Shown: positions 47,086 to 57,343, counted from the first letter of the stretch. The stretch is 64,000 nt of DNA from Marinospirillum minutulum DSM 6287 (GCF_000422325.1 NZ_AULO01000014.1:1-64000), one strand, 5' to 3'. Notes: a model not told the origin generated them from the sequence alone. A program made the numbers and translations.

Positions 47086-49185
47086 TTATACCTGAGCAAA
47101 GCGCACCTTGTCACCACGCCAGCGCATCAGTAGTTGTTGCGCTTTTTCTGGTGAATTTTGAAGCACTTGTTCGGCTATAGGTCGTAAGCCAACAAGTAAA
47201 TCTGTATCACGTTTAAGGTCTGCTATACGTAATTCAATTTCACCCGTTTGGCGTGTGCCTAAAAGCTCACCTGGTCCTCGAATTTCTAAATCTTTTTGTG
47301 CCACAATAAAGCCATCATTGGTTTCACGCATTACTTGCAAACGCTCTCGCCCATGTGCAGAAAGTGGCGGGTGATAAACTAAAACACAAAAGCTAGCGGT
47401 GGAACCTCGCCCTACCCTGCCTCGTAACTGATGTAGCTGTGCTAAACCTAAACGCTCGGCATTATCTATTATCATTAAGCTGGCTCTGGGTACATCCACA
47501 CCTACCTCTATAACGGTGGTAGCAACTAACAGCTGGTATTCACCTTGTTTAAAGGCATCCATGACCGCTGCTTTTTCTGCTGCTTTTAAGCGACCATGAA
47601 CTAGGGCAATTTTTATTTCAGGTAGGGCTTCACGCAATTCTTCAGCGGTTACTTCTGCTGCTTGGCATTCTAGGGCTTCAGATTCCTCAATAAGCGTACA
47701 AACCCAATAGGCTTGTCGCCCTTCTAAACATGCGTGACGCACCCTTTCAATTACTTCATTACGGCGTGTATCGGGTAATACTAGGGTGGTTACTGGCTGA
47801 CGTCCGGGGGGTAGCTCATCAATAATTGAAATATCTAAATCAGCATAAGCACTCATCGCTAGGGTGCGGGGAATGGGTGTTGCAGTCATCACTAACTGAT
47901 GGGGTAAAAACTGCCCTTGCACCCCCTTGTCTCGCAAGGCTAAACGCTGATGCACCCCAAAACGGTGCTGTTCATCGACCACTACCAAGGCTAATCGCTG
48001 GAAAACCACTTCTTCTTGAAAAAGTGCGTGGGTTCCAATTAACAAATGGGTTTCACCTGATGCAAGATCTGCCAGAACAGCTTCGCGCACCTTGCCTTTC
48101 ATGCGACCTGTTAGCCAGCCAACCTTTAAACCTAAAGGTTCTAACCAATGGCTAAGGTTTTGAAAATGCTGGTCTGCTAAGAGTTCTGTTGGTGCCATTA
48201 AAGCTGCCTGATAACCTGCGGTAATTGCACGCAAGCAAGCCATAGCGGCTACCAGCGTTTTGCCTGAGCCAACATCGCCTTGCACTAAACGCAGCATAGG
48301 GTGGGGCTGTTCTAGGTCTTGAAAAATTTCTGCGGTTACTCTTTCTTGCGCCTTGGTGGGTTTAAATGGCAGGCTAGCTAAAAACTTTTCTTCTAAAGAA
48401 ATATCATCAGCTGCTTGGTAAGGCAAAAGCGGACAAGCCGCTTGCGAACGGCTTTGTTGACGCAGAAGCAACATGCCTAGCTGCTGAGCTAGCAACTCTT
48501 CTAAGGCCAAGCGTCTTTGTGCTGGGTGTAACCCGCTTTCTAGCAAGGCTAAATCAGCATCGGCGGGCGGCTGGTGTAAATAAAAGAGTGCATCGGCTAG
48601 GTGTGGAAAAGCTTGTTCTTGCTGAATTGCTTGCGGTAAAAGTTCTTGTGGAGGGTGGCTAGCCAAATAACCTAAGGCTTGCTCTACCAGTTGCCTTAAA
48701 CGCTGCTGCTGAAATCCTTCGGTAATGGGATAAACCGGCGTTAGGCGTTGTTCTAATTCAGGTGCAGCTAGGTTTTGATTTAAGACTTTAAATTCGGGAT
48801 GGTAAATTTCTAAACCCGTTGCACCGGGGCGAGCTTCACCATAACAACGTAGCTGGTTTCCTACTTCTAGCTGCTTTTTCATTGCTGCAGAAAAGTGAAA
48901 AAACCTTAAACCTAGTAAACCCGTAGCATCACGAATACGCACCAGCAAACTTCGTCGTCGCCCTAGATGAACTTGGCTAGAAATCACTTCACCTTCTACT
49001 ACTGCGGTGCTGCCAACTCTAAGACTACCAAGGGAGCTAACTTTAGTACGGTCTTCATAGCGTAAGGGCAGGTGAAAAAGCAGCCCCTGCATATCATGAA
49101 TACCTAGCCGCTGAAGTTTTTCTTCTAAGGCTTTACCTACGCCTTTTAGCTCTGTTAAAGCTAGGTTATGCAGTAGGGCTGACAT
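47086..49185 (-). CDS. recG: RecG, ATP-dependent DNA helicase
   Basis: 699 residues from ATG 49185, four bases after the oxyR stop; the longer frame to 49233 reads into oxyR and is rejected. A wedge/OB domain precedes the helicase, with Walker A G-D-V-G-S-G-K-T, box V-V-D-E-Q-H-R-F-G-V, M-T-A-T-P-I-P-R-T-L and the C-terminal Q-L-R-G-R-V-G-R-G motif VI. It remodels stalled forks and Holliday junctions. The oxyR-recG pairing is conserved in pseudomonads and may make recG peroxide-responsive. Confidence 0.96.
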   Translation of the reverse strand: MSALLHNLALTELKGVGKALEEKLQRLGIHDMQGLLFHLPLRYEDRTKVSSLGSLRVGSTAVVEGEVISSQVHLGRRRSLLVRIRDATGLLGLRFFHFSAAMKKQLEVGNQLRCYGEARPGATGLEIYHPEFKVLNQNLAAPELEQRLTPVYPITEGFQQQRLRQLVEQALGYLASHPPQELLPQAIQQEQAFPHLADALFYLHQPPADADLALLESGLHPAQRRLALEELLAQQLGMLLLRQQSRSQAACPLLPYQAADDISLEEKFLASLPFKPTKAQERVTAEIFQDLEQPHPMLRLVQGDVGSGKTLVAAMACLRAITAGYQAALMAPTELLADQHFQNLSHWLEPLGLKVGWLTGRMKGKVREAVLADLASGETHLLIGTHALFQEEVVFQRLALVVVDEQHRFGVHQRLALRDKGVQGQFLPHQLVMTATPIPRTLAMSAYADLDISIIDELPPGRQPVTTLVLPDTRRNEVIERVRHACLEGRQAYWVCTLIEESEALECQAAEVTAEELREALPEIKIALVHGRLKAAEKAAVMDAFKQGEYQLLVATTVIEVGVDVPRASLMIIDNAERLGLAQLHQLRGRVGRGSTASFCVLVYHPPLSAHGRERLQVMRETNDGFIVAQKDLEIRGPGELLGTRQTGEIELRIADLKRDTDLLVGLRPIAEQVLQNSPEKAQQLLMRWRGDKVRFAQV

Positions 49186-49189
49186 AAGA

Positions 49190-50095
49190 CTATACCAACT
49201 TAAGCTGCGCCACTGCCTGCACCAAAGCCTCAATAGCCTTGGGGCGTGGGAAGCTAGCCCGCCAAGCTAAAGCGACTGTTCTTGAGGGCACTGGGTCTGC
49301 AAAGGGGCGGCTGGCTAAAACATCGGGCGCGTACTGATTCATTCCTATGGCTGAGTAGGGTAGAACGGTAATACCTAAGCCTGAAGCAACCATGTGACGA
49401 ATGGTTTCTAAAGAACCGCCCTCAGCAATTAAGCCTTGGCGTGGGTCTTTCATGTTAATTTCTAACGCGGGGCAGGCTTCTATTACTTGATCTCTAAAAC
49501 AATGCCCCTCACCTAGCATTAATAGTTTTTCACTGGGTAAGTCGCTAATGGGAATTTTGCTGCGCTTTGCCCAAGCATGACTTTTGGGTAGTAGCACTTC
49601 AAAGGGTTCGCTATAAAGCTCGCGTGTAACAACATCCGCTTCAGTAAAAGGTAGCGCAATAATAATCGCATCCAGCTCACCTGAACGCAGCTTACGACGC
49701 AAATTAGCAGTGTAATTTTCCTCTATATAAAGCGGCATTTCGGGCGTTAGGGTTTGTAGCTTGGGTATAAGGTGGGGGAAAAGATAAGGCCCTATGGTGT
49801 AAATAGCACCTAAACGCAAAGGTGAAGTTAGCTGGTTTTTGCCTTCTTGCGCCATTTCTTTAATGATTGATGTTTGCTCAAGCACTTTGCGTGCCTGCTC
49901 AACAATTTTTTCGCCTATAGGCGTTAGCTGCACAGCACTTTTGCTGCGTTCAAACAGTGCAACACCTAACTCTTCTTCTAGCTTTTTTACCGCCACACTC
50001 AAGGTAGGTTGGCTAACAAAACACCGCTCTGCCGCACGCCCAAAATGCCTTTCTTGTTCCAGCGTGACAATATACTTAAGTTCCGTCAGAGTCAT
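49190..50095 (-). CDS. oxyR: OxyR, peroxide-sensing LysR-type regulator
   Basis: 301 residues. The LysR helix-turn-helix is at the N-terminus (F-G-R-A-A-E-R-C-F-V-S-Q-P-T-L-S). The peroxide-sensing cysteines fall exactly at C199 and C208 (G-H-C-F-R-D-Q-V-I-E-A-C), as in E. coli OxyR, so a disulphide switch is expected. The regulon should include peroxide detoxification genes; the 2-Cys peroxiredoxin at 26540 is a possible target, though I see no clear OxyR box there. Cotranscribed with recG. Confidence 0.96.
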   Translation of the reverse strand: MTLTELKYIVTLEQERHFGRAAERCFVSQPTLSVAVKKLEEELGVALFERSKSAVQLTPIGEKIVEQARKVLEQTSIIKEMAQEGKNQLTSPLRLGAIYTIGPYLFPHLIPKLQTLTPEMPLYIEENYTANLRRKLRSGELDAIIIALPFTEADVVTRELYSEPFEVLLPKSHAWAKRSKIPISDLPSEKLLMLGEGHCFRDQVIEACPALEINMKDPRQGLIAEGGSLETIRHMVASGLGITVLPYSAIGMNQYAPDVLASRPFADPVPSRTVALAWRASFPRPKAIEALVQAVAQLKLV

Positions 50096-50161
50096 AGGTT
50101 CCTACCTGCTGGTGTTTATTTAAAGTTGTATTCAAAAAGTATGGTGCATTGATTTAAATAA

Positions 50162-52048
50162 TCAAGCTAAACGCTGTTGAATTGCAGCTAGTATACCTTG
50201 GGCATTTAATCCGCAATCAGCTAATAATTCTTGTTGCGAACCTTGATCTATCCAAGCATCAGGCAAACCTAAGTTAAGCAGTTTAGGTTGTAGGTTTTGG
50301 CTGGCATAAAACTCATTAATGGCACTGCCTACCCCGCCCATAAGAGCATTTTCTTCTAGCGTTACTAGCAGCTCGTGGTTTGCTGCTACTTCTAATAAAA
50401 GCTGTTCATCTAAAGGTTTTACAAAACGTAAGTTTACCAAGGTAGCGTCTAGCTCTTCTGCCACTTCTGCCGCTGTCGCAACTAGGCTACCCAAAGCTAG
50501 TAAAGCAATTTTTTTGCCCTTTTCTTTACCCGACTTGCGTCTTACCTGGGCTTTTCCTAGCGGTAAGCTGGTTAAATCTTCTTCTATTAGAACACCTGGT
50601 CCTTTACCTCTTGGGTAACGTACCGCTGCTGGGCCTGGGTAGTGATAACCTGTGGTGAGCATTTGGCGGCATTCATTTTCATCAGCCGGTGCCATAATCA
50701 GCATTTCTGGAACGCAGCGTAAAAATGAAATATCTAAAGTACCGTGGTGGGTTGGGCCATCTTCGCCCACCACACCGGCACGGTCGATAGCAAAAAGCAC
50801 ATCTAAATTTTGTACGGCTACATCGTGAATGAGCTGATCATAGGCTCTTTGTAAAAAAGTAGAATAAATAGCCACCACCGGCTTCATACCTTCACATGCC
50901 ATGCCTGCTGCTAGGGTAACGGCATGTTGTTCGGCAATGGCAACGTCAAAATACCTTTCAGGGTATTCAAGCGAAAACCTGACCATATCTGAGCCTTCAC
51001 GCATGGCTGGCGTAATGCCTAATAAGCGTTTATCCACCGCAGCGGTATCGCACAACCACTGGCCAAACACATTGGAATAGCTGGGTTTTTTAATTGTGGG
51101 AGCTTGTTCTACTGTTGGTTTTTCTAGCTTACTAAGGGCGTGATAACCAATCGGGTCGGCCTCGGCTGGAATAAAACCCTTGCCTTTTTTAGTCACCAAA
51201 TGCAAAAACTGCGGGCCTTTTAAATGCTTTAGGCTTTTAAGTGTTGCCATTAATTCAGGCAAGTCATGGCCATCTACAGGGCCAATATAATTAAAACCTA
51301 GCTCTTCAAACAAAGAGCTAGGGCTAATAAAAGACTTCACCTGTTCTTCAGTTTTAAGGGCTAGTTCCCAAGCTAAAGGCAATTTAGAAAGTACCCGACG
51401 ACTGCCTTCACGTAGCTGGTTAAAGGGTTCACTTACCAGCAACCTAGCCAAGTAGGTTGCCATGCCGCCAACACTTTCTGAAATCGACATTTCATTGTCG
51501 TTCAGAATTACTAAAAGGTTAGGCTGTAAATGCCCAGCATGTGCCAGTGCTTCAAACGCCATGCCCGCGGTTAAAGCGCCATCACCAATAACGGCAATGC
51601 TACGGCGTTTACTACCCTGCGCTTTAGCAGCTAGTGCCATGCCTAAAGCCGCACTAATGGAGGTGCTTGAGTGGCCAACACCAAAAGCGTCGTAGTCAGA
51701 CTCACTGCGCTTAGGAAAAGCTGCCACGCCATTTTTTTGGCGAATGGTGAGTAGCGACTCTTTACGACCGGTTAAGATTTTATGTGGGTAAGCCTGATGC
51801 CCAACATCCCAAATCAACCGATCATCTGGTGTATCGAATACGGCATGTAGCGCAACGGTTAGCTCTATTACACCTAAACCCGCACCAAAATGACCACCCG
51901 TTTGGCTAACGCTCCACAATAACCAAGCACGCACTTCTCGTGCCAACAAAAGCAATTGCCTTTCGGATAACTTTTTTAAATCTGCTGTCTGCTTAATTGC
52001 ATCGAGCAAAGGCGTTAAGGGTGCTTGCGTGGGCAGGGCATCAAACAT
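50162..52048 (-). CDS. dxs: Dxs, 1-deoxy-D-xylulose-5-phosphate synthase
   Basis: 628 residues, usual length. It condenses pyruvate and glyceraldehyde-3-phosphate with thiamine diphosphate, the first step of the MEP isoprenoid pathway. Thiamine-binding [13 protein letters not shown] plus [18 protein letters not shown], and the transketolase-type [13 protein letters not shown] and R-Y-P-R-G-K-G are visible. It is the last gene of xseB-ispA-dxs, 15 bases after ispA. Confidence 0.97.
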   Translation of the reverse strand: MFDALPTQAPLTPLLDAIKQTADLKKLSERQLLLLAREVRAWLLWSVSQTGGHFGAGLGVIELTVALHAVFDTPDDRLIWDVGHQAYPHKILTGRKESLLTIRQKNGVAAFPKRSESDYDAFGVGHSSTSISAALGMALAAKAQGSKRRSIAVIGDGALTAGMAFEALAHAGHLQPNLLVILNDNEMSISESVGGMATYLARLLVSEPFNQLREGSRRVLSKLPLAWELALKTEEQVKSFISPSSLFEELGFNYIGPVDGHDLPELMATLKSLKHLKGPQFLHLVTKKGKGFIPAEADPIGYHALSKLEKPTVEQAPTIKKPSYSNVFGQWLCDTAAVDKRLLGITPAMREGSDMVRFSLEYPERYFDVAIAEQHAVTLAAGMACEGMKPVVAIYSTFLQRAYDQLIHDVAVQNLDVLFAIDRAGVVGEDGPTHHGTLDISFLRCVPEMLIMAPADENECRQMLTTGYHYPGPAAVRYPRGKGPGVLIEEDLTSLPLGKAQVRRKSGKEKGKKIALLALGSLVATAAEVAEELDATLVNLRFVKPLDEQLLLEVAANHELLVTLEENALMGGVGSAINEFYASQNLQPKLLNLGLPDAWIDQGSQQELLADCGLNAQGILAAIQQRLA

Positions 52049-52063
52049 GAATTAAGTTGCTCA

Positions 52064-52936
52064 TTAAAAATTGCGGTTAATAGACCAGTTAGCTAGCTCA
52101 ACTAGACTGCTCCATTCACCTGATAAATTAGTCAAACTGTCGCAGGCTTGCTTAACTAACGCCTGCGCTCTTTGTTCTGCGCCTTCAACGCCCAACAAGC
52201 TAGGGTAGGTGGCTTTATGCAAGAGTGCATCTGAGCCGGTTTTTTTGCCTAGTGTGGCTTCATCACCTTTAACATCTAGCAGGTCATCTTGTACTTGAAA
52301 GGCCAAGCCTAAAGCGGTGGCATAAATATCTAGGGTTGCCAAAACATCGGCACTCGCGCCAGCGGCTAATCCACCCATGCGCACGGCGGCACGAATAAGC
52401 GCACCGGTTTTATGGCTGTGTAAACGCTGTAATTCTTCTAGGCTTAATTGCTTGCCTTCACCTTGTAAATCAAGCATTTGCCCAGCCACCATGCCTTGCG
52501 TGCCACTGGCTTGCGCTAGGGTTTTCACCATGGCTAAGGCGGCGGGCTGTTGATCACTTGCCAAGGCTTCAAAAGCCAAGGTTTGCAAAGCATCGCCGGT
52601 TAAAATTGCGGTGGCTTCATCAAAGGCTTTATGGCAGGTGGGGCGCCCACGGCGCAGGTCATCGTCATCCATGGCAGGTAAATCGTCATGCACTAGGGAG
52701 TAGGCATGAATAAGTTCGACTGCCATGGCGGGTTTGTCACAGTGAATTAAATCAGCACCTAAAGCCTGACCCGTGGCATAAACCAAGAGTGGGCGTAGGC
52801 GCTTACCACCATTAAGCAGGCTGTACTCTAGCGCTTCTTTTAATAGGGCACTAGGACCAGCCGTTTCTGTAAGCAACTTAGCTAACGCAGCATCAACACG
52901 TGTGGCGTAAAGTCTAGTGAGTTCTTCTAGCTTCAT
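52064..52936 (-). CDS. ispA: IspA, farnesyl diphosphate synthase
   Basis: 290 residues. Both Asp-rich prenyltransferase motifs are present: first V-H-D-D-L-P-A-M-D-D-D-D-L-R-R-G, second Q-V-Q-D-D-L-L-D-V-K-G-D. N-G-G-K-R-L-R-P binds isopentenyl diphosphate. It makes farnesyl diphosphate for quinones and undecaprenol. Its ATG overlaps the xseB stop by one base, so the operon is translationally coupled. Confidence 0.96.
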   Translation of the reverse strand: MKLEELTRLYATRVDAALAKLLTETAGPSALLKEALEYSLLNGGKRLRPLLVYATGQALGADLIHCDKPAMAVELIHAYSLVHDDLPAMDDDDLRRGRPTCHKAFDEATAILTGDALQTLAFEALASDQQPAALAMVKTLAQASGTQGMVAGQMLDLQGEGKQLSLEELQRLHSHKTGALIRAAVRMGGLAAGASADVLATLDIYATALGLAFQVQDDLLDVKGDEATLGKKTGSDALLHKATYPSLLGVEGAEQRAQALVKQACDSLTNLSGEWSSLVELANWSINRNF

Positions 52937-53181
52937 TAAATATTTCCTGCTTGAGGCTTAATGTTCAGTGGCTCAAAACTGACTTGCCCTTTTTGCTCTT
53001 GCAGACTAAATACTCGCTGCTCTGCCTGGGTTAGCTGTTGCTGGCACAGGCGGGTTAGGCGTACACCTTGCTCATAAGCTTGCAAAGAAGCTTCTAGGCT
53101 CAGTTCACCCGTTTCCATGCTGGCAACCAAGGTTTCTAGCTGCTGCATCAATTGTTCAAAGTTAGGCTGTTCACTGCTCAA
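52936..53181 (-). CDS. xseB: XseB, exodeoxyribonuclease VII small subunit
   Basis: 81 residues, starting at TTG 53181 with an AAGGAAG ribosome-binding site. N-F-E-Q-L-M-Q-Q-L-E-T-L-V-A-S-M-E-T-G-E-L-S-L-E-A-S-L family sequence is complete (F-E-x2-L, L-E-x2-V, M-E-x-G-x-L-x-L-E). It binds XseA, which lies elsewhere. First gene of the isoprenoid operon. Confidence 0.94.
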   Translation of the reverse strand: MSSEQPNFEQLMQQLETLVASMETGELSLEASLQAYEQGVRLTRLCQQQLTQAEQRVFSLQEQKGQVSFEPLNIKPQAGNI

Positions 53182-53193
53182 GGGAAACTTCCT

Positions 53194-54588
53194 TTAACTA
53201 TCCAGCATCTTGCCTGGGTTCATTATTTTGTTTGGATCAAAGGCATTTTTAATGGCTTTCATATACAGAATTTCTTCTGGGCTACGACTGAAGTGTAAAA
53301 AGTCTTTTTTAACCAAGCCTACGCCATGTTCTGCTGAAACACTGCCACCAAAGGCTTGAGTTATAGTGAACACCTTGGCGCTTACTTGGTGGCACTTTTC
53401 AAAGAATTCTGTTTGTTCCATGTCTTTAGGTTTTAGAATATTTAGGTGCAAATTACCATCACCTATGTGGCCAAACCAGACAATTTCAAAACCTGGGTAG
53501 GTTTCTTCTACAAAGCTATCAACGGCTTGTAAAAACTCTGGCACTTTAGAAACGATGACTGAAAGATCGTTCTTATAGGGCGTTTCATGACTGATGGTTT
53601 CTGAAATAAATTCGCGCAAACTCCACAAGTTTTGTAGCTGCGTTTCATTCTGGCTAATAACGCCGTCTTCTACCCAGCCATTTTCCATGCATTCTTCAAA
53701 CAACTCCATAGCACTATCCATTACACCTTCATTCTCTGCTTCAAACTCCAGTAAAGCATAATAGGGTGTCGCTGTTGCAAAGGGGCGTTGTAGCTGATGA
53801 TGTGCGGTTACTTTAGCCAGTGCATTTTCTGAGAAAAATTCAAAAGCAGTTAAATCTAAGCTGTTTTGGAAGGTTTTTAGCACTTCCATTACCGCTGGCA
53901 TACTAGGTACACCTAGAACCATTACGGTTAAATCTTTGGGTGTACGCGTTAGCTTAATGGTGGCCTCAGTAATTATACCTAGCGTGCCTTCTGCACCAAT
54001 AAATAGGTGGCGTAAATCGTAACCCGTGTTGTTTTTAATTAGGCCTTTGTTCAGGTTTAAAATTTCACCCTTGCCAGTTACCACGGTTAAACCCAATACC
54101 CAGTCACGGGTCATGCCATATTTGATAACCTTAATACCACCAGCATTAGTCGAGATATTGCCACCAATTTGACTAGAGCCTGCTGAAGCAAAGTCGACAG
54201 GGTAGTATAAGCCTTGTTCTTCAGCAAACGCCTGAAGCTGCTCGGTTATCATGCCACCTTGAACGGTGACACTGCGATCAATGGGATTAAAGTCTACAAC
54301 TTTATTCATATAGTCCATCACAATAACCAGTTCGTTATTGGAGGCTACTGCACCAGCAGAAAGCCCTGTTCGACCACCAGAAGGCACAATAGAAACTTGG
54401 TTTTCGTTAGCAAATTGAACAATTTTCTGTACGTCTTCAGTAGTGCGAGGAAAGGCAATAGCACGTGGGTTAGGTGAGTGAATTTTAGTCCAATCACGAC
54501 CGTAAATATCAAGCGCCTCACCATCTAGGCGCACTCTATCTTTTCCAATCTGGGCTTCAAGGGCTAACTTAATTTGCTCGGGTGTCAT
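53194..54588 (-). CDS. FAD-linked D-2-hydroxyglutarate dehydrogenase (GlcD/DLD family)
   Basis: 464 residues. The FAD_binding_4 domain has P-S-G-G-R-T-G-L-S-A-G-A and S-A-G-S-S-Q-I-G-G-N-I-S-T-N-A-G-G; the C-terminal domain has the metal/substrate H-I-G-D-G-N-L-H-L-N and E-H-G-V-G. D-lactate dehydrogenases and glycolate oxidase share these. The divergent position beside serA matches Pseudomonas, where this enzyme oxidises the D-2-hydroxyglutarate that SerA produces, pulling serine synthesis forward. Assignment is therefore by family and context. Confidence 0.86.
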   Translation of the reverse strand: MTPEQIKLALEAQIGKDRVRLDGEALDIYGRDWTKIHSPNPRAIAFPRTTEDVQKIVQFANENQVSIVPSGGRTGLSAGAVASNNELVIVMDYMNKVVDFNPIDRSVTVQGGMITEQLQAFAEEQGLYYPVDFASAGSSQIGGNISTNAGGIKVIKYGMTRDWVLGLTVVTGKGEILNLNKGLIKNNTGYDLRHLFIGAEGTLGIITEATIKLTRTPKDLTVMVLGVPSMPAVMEVLKTFQNSLDLTAFEFFSENALAKVTAHHQLQRPFATATPYYALLEFEAENEGVMDSAMELFEECMENGWVEDGVISQNETQLQNLWSLREFISETISHETPYKNDLSVIVSKVPEFLQAVDSFVEETYPGFEIVWFGHIGDGNLHLNILKPKDMEQTEFFEKCHQVSAKVFTITQAFGGSVSAEHGVGLVKKDFLHFSRSPEEILYMKAIKNAFDPNKIMNPGKMLDS

Positions 54589-54791
54589 CTCGGCGGCTCT
54601 TTATAAGGTAATAATCAAATCATAGGTTGAATGAAATGCAGTTTAAATGCGCGTTAAATTCACCTAGGTAATCTTTGTCTGGGGGCTGCATATTGATCTT
54701 GATATGGTAACATAGCTGCGTTAAGGCTGGCTTGCCTGCCCGTATTTTTTCCACCTTAGTACTACCTCTTATATCAGGACACTGACCTCTC

Positions 54792-56021
54792 ATGCCTAAA
54801 ACCTCACTTGATAAAAGCAAGATTAAAATTCTGCTGCTTGAAGGCGTTCACCAGACTGCTGTTGATAACTTCAAGGCTAGTGGTTACACCAACATAGAAT
54901 ATCACCCCAAATCTTTATCTGAAGCTGATTTACTAAAAGCAATTGAAGATGCCTACTTTGTGGGTATTCGTTCTCGCACCCAATTAACTGAAGAAGTGTT
55001 TGCCGCTGCTAAAAAACTAGTTGCTGTTGGCTGCTTTTGCATAGGAACTAACCAGGTTGAACTTTACTCCGCCTTGATTCGCGGTATTCCTGTGTTTAAT
55101 GCTCCCTATTCTAATACACGCTCAGTTGCTGAGTTGGTACTAGGTGAAATGATCATGTTGATGCGTGGCATTCCTCATAAAAGCCGTGAGTGCCATCAAG
55201 GTGGCTGGATTAAATCTGCAGAAGGCAGTTATGAAGTACGTGGCAAAAAACTAGGTATTGTGGGTTACGGTAATATTGGCTCGCAGCTTTCTGTTTTAGC
55301 TGAAAGCCTAGGCATGGAAGTTATTTACTATGACGTAGTCACCAAATTAGCCATGGGTAATGCGCGCCAAGTAGATACCTTAGATGAGTTGCTTGCTGAA
55401 TCTGATGTGGTTTCTTTGCACGTGCCTGAGCTTAACTCTACTAAGTGGATGATTGCTGCTGAACAACTTGGCAAAATGAAAGCAGGCGCACATTTAATTA
55501 ATGCTTCTCGTGGCTCAGTAGTTGTTATTGAAGATTTAGCCGATGTATTAAAATCAGGCCATCTTGCGGGTGCAGCGATTGATGTTTTCCCTGTTGAGCC
55601 TCGCAGTAACGATGATGAGTTTGTTAGCCCACTACGCGGTTTAGACAACGTAATTCTGACACCGCACATAGGTGGCTCTACCCTAGAAGCCCAAGCCAAT
55701 ATTGGTAAGGAAGTGTCTGAGAAGCTAATACGTTACAGTGATAATGGCACCACAACTTTTGCGGTTAACTTCCCTGAAGTTGCTTTACCTGCTCACCCTG
55801 GCAAGCACCGTTTACTACACATCCATGAAAATATTCCTGGAGTGCTGTCTGAGGTTAACCGTGTGCTTTCTGAAAATGGCATTAACGTTAGCAGCCAATA
55901 CCTACAGACTAACGAAAAAGTCGGTTATGTCGTGGTGGATGTTGACCGTGAGTACAGCCAGCAAGCATTAGAAGCCTTAAAAAATGTTAAGGGCACAGTG
56001 CGTAGCCGCGTATTGTTCTAG
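54792..56021 (+). CDS. serA: SerA, D-3-phosphoglycerate dehydrogenase
   Basis: 409 residues (E. coli type with one ACT domain). NAD-binding G-Y-G-N-I-G-S; catalytic Arg in N-A-S-R-G-S, Glu in F-P-V-E-P and His in T-P-H-I-G-G-S-T. The C-terminal ACT domain (about 335-409) binds serine for feedback inhibition. Many such enzymes also reduce 2-oxoglutarate to D-2-hydroxyglutarate, explaining the neighbouring dehydrogenase. Confidence 0.96.
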   Translation: MPKTSLDKSKIKILLLEGVHQTAVDNFKASGYTNIEYHPKSLSEADLLKAIEDAYFVGIRSRTQLTEEVFAAAKKLVAVGCFCIGTNQVELYSALIRGIPVFNAPYSNTRSVAELVLGEMIMLMRGIPHKSRECHQGGWIKSAEGSYEVRGKKLGIVGYGNIGSQLSVLAESLGMEVIYYDVVTKLAMGNARQVDTLDELLAESDVVSLHVPELNSTKWMIAAEQLGKMKAGAHLINASRGSVVVIEDLADVLKSGHLAGAAIDVFPVEPRSNDDEFVSPLRGLDNVILTPHIGGSTLEAQANIGKEVSEKLIRYSDNGTTTFAVNFPEVALPAHPGKHRLLHIHENIPGVLSEVNRVLSENGINVSSQYLQTNEKVGYVVVDVDREYSQQALEALKNVKGTVRSRVLF

Positions 56022-56034
56022 GCTTGTCTTAAAC

Positions 56035-56070
56035 AAAAAACCGCAGCTTATAATAGTCTGCGGTTTTTTT
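56035..56070. terminator. Bidirectional terminator between serA and the transglycosylase gene
   Basis: AAAACCGCAG and CTGCGGTTTT form a stem around a ~10-base loop, with a T-run on the + side and the matching A-run on the other side. It can end both convergent genes. Confidence 0.85.
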
Positions 56071-56096
56071 ATATTTAATTTTTAACCAAACAGCTT

Positions 56097-57293
56097 CTAA
56101 ACTTGTGCCTGATAAGCTTTATACCTAGGCGTTACTTTTTTCATATAGTTGCGCGTTTCTGCATAGGGCAAATCTTTAACTAACTTATTATAAACTTGTT
56201 GGGGTGACATGCGGTTAATAGTTTTGGCCGCTCGTGCCATGCTTGTACCTGCTCCAAAAGCCTTAGCAACATTACCTGCGCCTGTATTATAGGCAGCAAT
56301 GGTGCAATAGGTTCGACTTTCTTTATTTTCAATTTTTACTAAATAACGATAGTAAAGAATATTTAAGTAGGCACAGCCCATTTTTATACAGTTATCACTA
56401 TTGTACAAATAAGAAGGTGATAACAAACGCTGCTTGCCATAAACTTTTTCTGAGGCATCTTTTCCTGCTGAAACGGGCACTATTTGCATTAAACCATAAG
56501 CTGGCACATGAGATTTTGCCATAGGGTTAAAAGCACTTTCTGAGTGCATAATGGCTAGCACTAGCGCTGGATCAATTTTTTCTTTAGCAGAGTATTTTTT
56601 AACGGCTGGCATAAACTGCTGTGATTTATTACTTATACGCACTTTATTTAAAGGAATACTAAAAGCAAAAACCTTTTGCCCTGCTTGGGGCGTGCTACGA
56701 GTTGTTGCCGTGCCTTGCTGTGCTGCTTGAACAACCGAAGCTTCAAGCTGCTGCTTAGTTGGGTTAGCTTTTCCCGTAAGCACATCAGATATAACCGGCT
56801 CTCGTTTAGCTTTACCTTTTTCTTGATTAGCTACTTCTGTGTTTAAACGCTTTTCTAATTTTTGTAATAGAGGGTCTTGGTCATAAGCCTCTTTTACACT
56901 AGCGCCAGCTGAGTCAACCAGTGCTTGACGTACTTTAGAACCCATACCTTCGGCATTCTCGGCAGCAACTAGCTCAACTGTCATGGTGCCTTTTTCAAAA
57001 TCGATAATCGTTCTAGATTTTAAGTCTTTGGAGTACTGCACTAAAACAGTGGGTGAGCCGATTTCTTCATCGCCCCAAACTTTTTTAACCTGACCTTTAA
57101 ACTTACCAAACTCTTCATCTATGGCTTTTTGGTAGTTAGCAAAATCACGCTCTAATTCAGCTTGGTAGTTAGCAAAGCCATCACTTTGCTGTTTTTTAAA
57201 ATCTTCAAAACTAGGAGACGCTGCCAATATTGGGTTTAATGGAAAAAGTACCACTAATGAACTCAATCCTTGTAAAAAACGCCTTCTATCCAT
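56097..57293 (-). CDS. MltC-like lytic murein transglycosylase
   Basis: 398 residues. The N-terminal ~200 residues resemble the DUF3393 domain of MltC; residues about 225-395 are an SLT goose-lysozyme-type domain with catalytic Glu in M-H-S-E-S-A-F-N-P and A-Y-G-L-M-Q-I-V-P, then Y-N-T-G-A-G-N-V. It cleaves peptidoglycan with 1,6-anhydro product formation. Unlike E. coli MltC it has no lipobox; the signal D-R-R-R-F-L-Q-G-L followed by a hydrophobic stretch looks like a twin-arginine signal, so it may be soluble in the periplasm. Confidence 0.9.
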   Translation of the reverse strand: MDRRRFLQGLSSLVVLFPLNPILAASPSFEDFKKQQSDGFANYQAELERDFANYQKAIDEEFGKFKGQVKKVWGDEEIGSPTVLVQYSKDLKSRTIIDFEKGTMTVELVAAENAEGMGSKVRQALVDSAGASVKEAYDQDPLLQKLEKRLNTEVANQEKGKAKREPVISDVLTGKANPTKQQLEASVVQAAQQGTATTRSTPQAGQKVFAFSIPLNKVRISNKSQQFMPAVKKYSAKEKIDPALVLAIMHSESAFNPMAKSHVPAYGLMQIVPVSAGKDASEKVYGKQRLLSPSYLYNSDNCIKMGCAYLNILYYRYLVKIENKESRTYCTIAAYNTGAGNVAKAFGAGTSMARAAKTINRMSPQQVYNKLVKDLPYAETRNYMKKVTPRYKAYQAQV

Positions 57294-57343
57294 TCTATTG
57301 CTCTCCTGTCTTTTGAAAATTTAGGGTTACACTATTTATCTAT

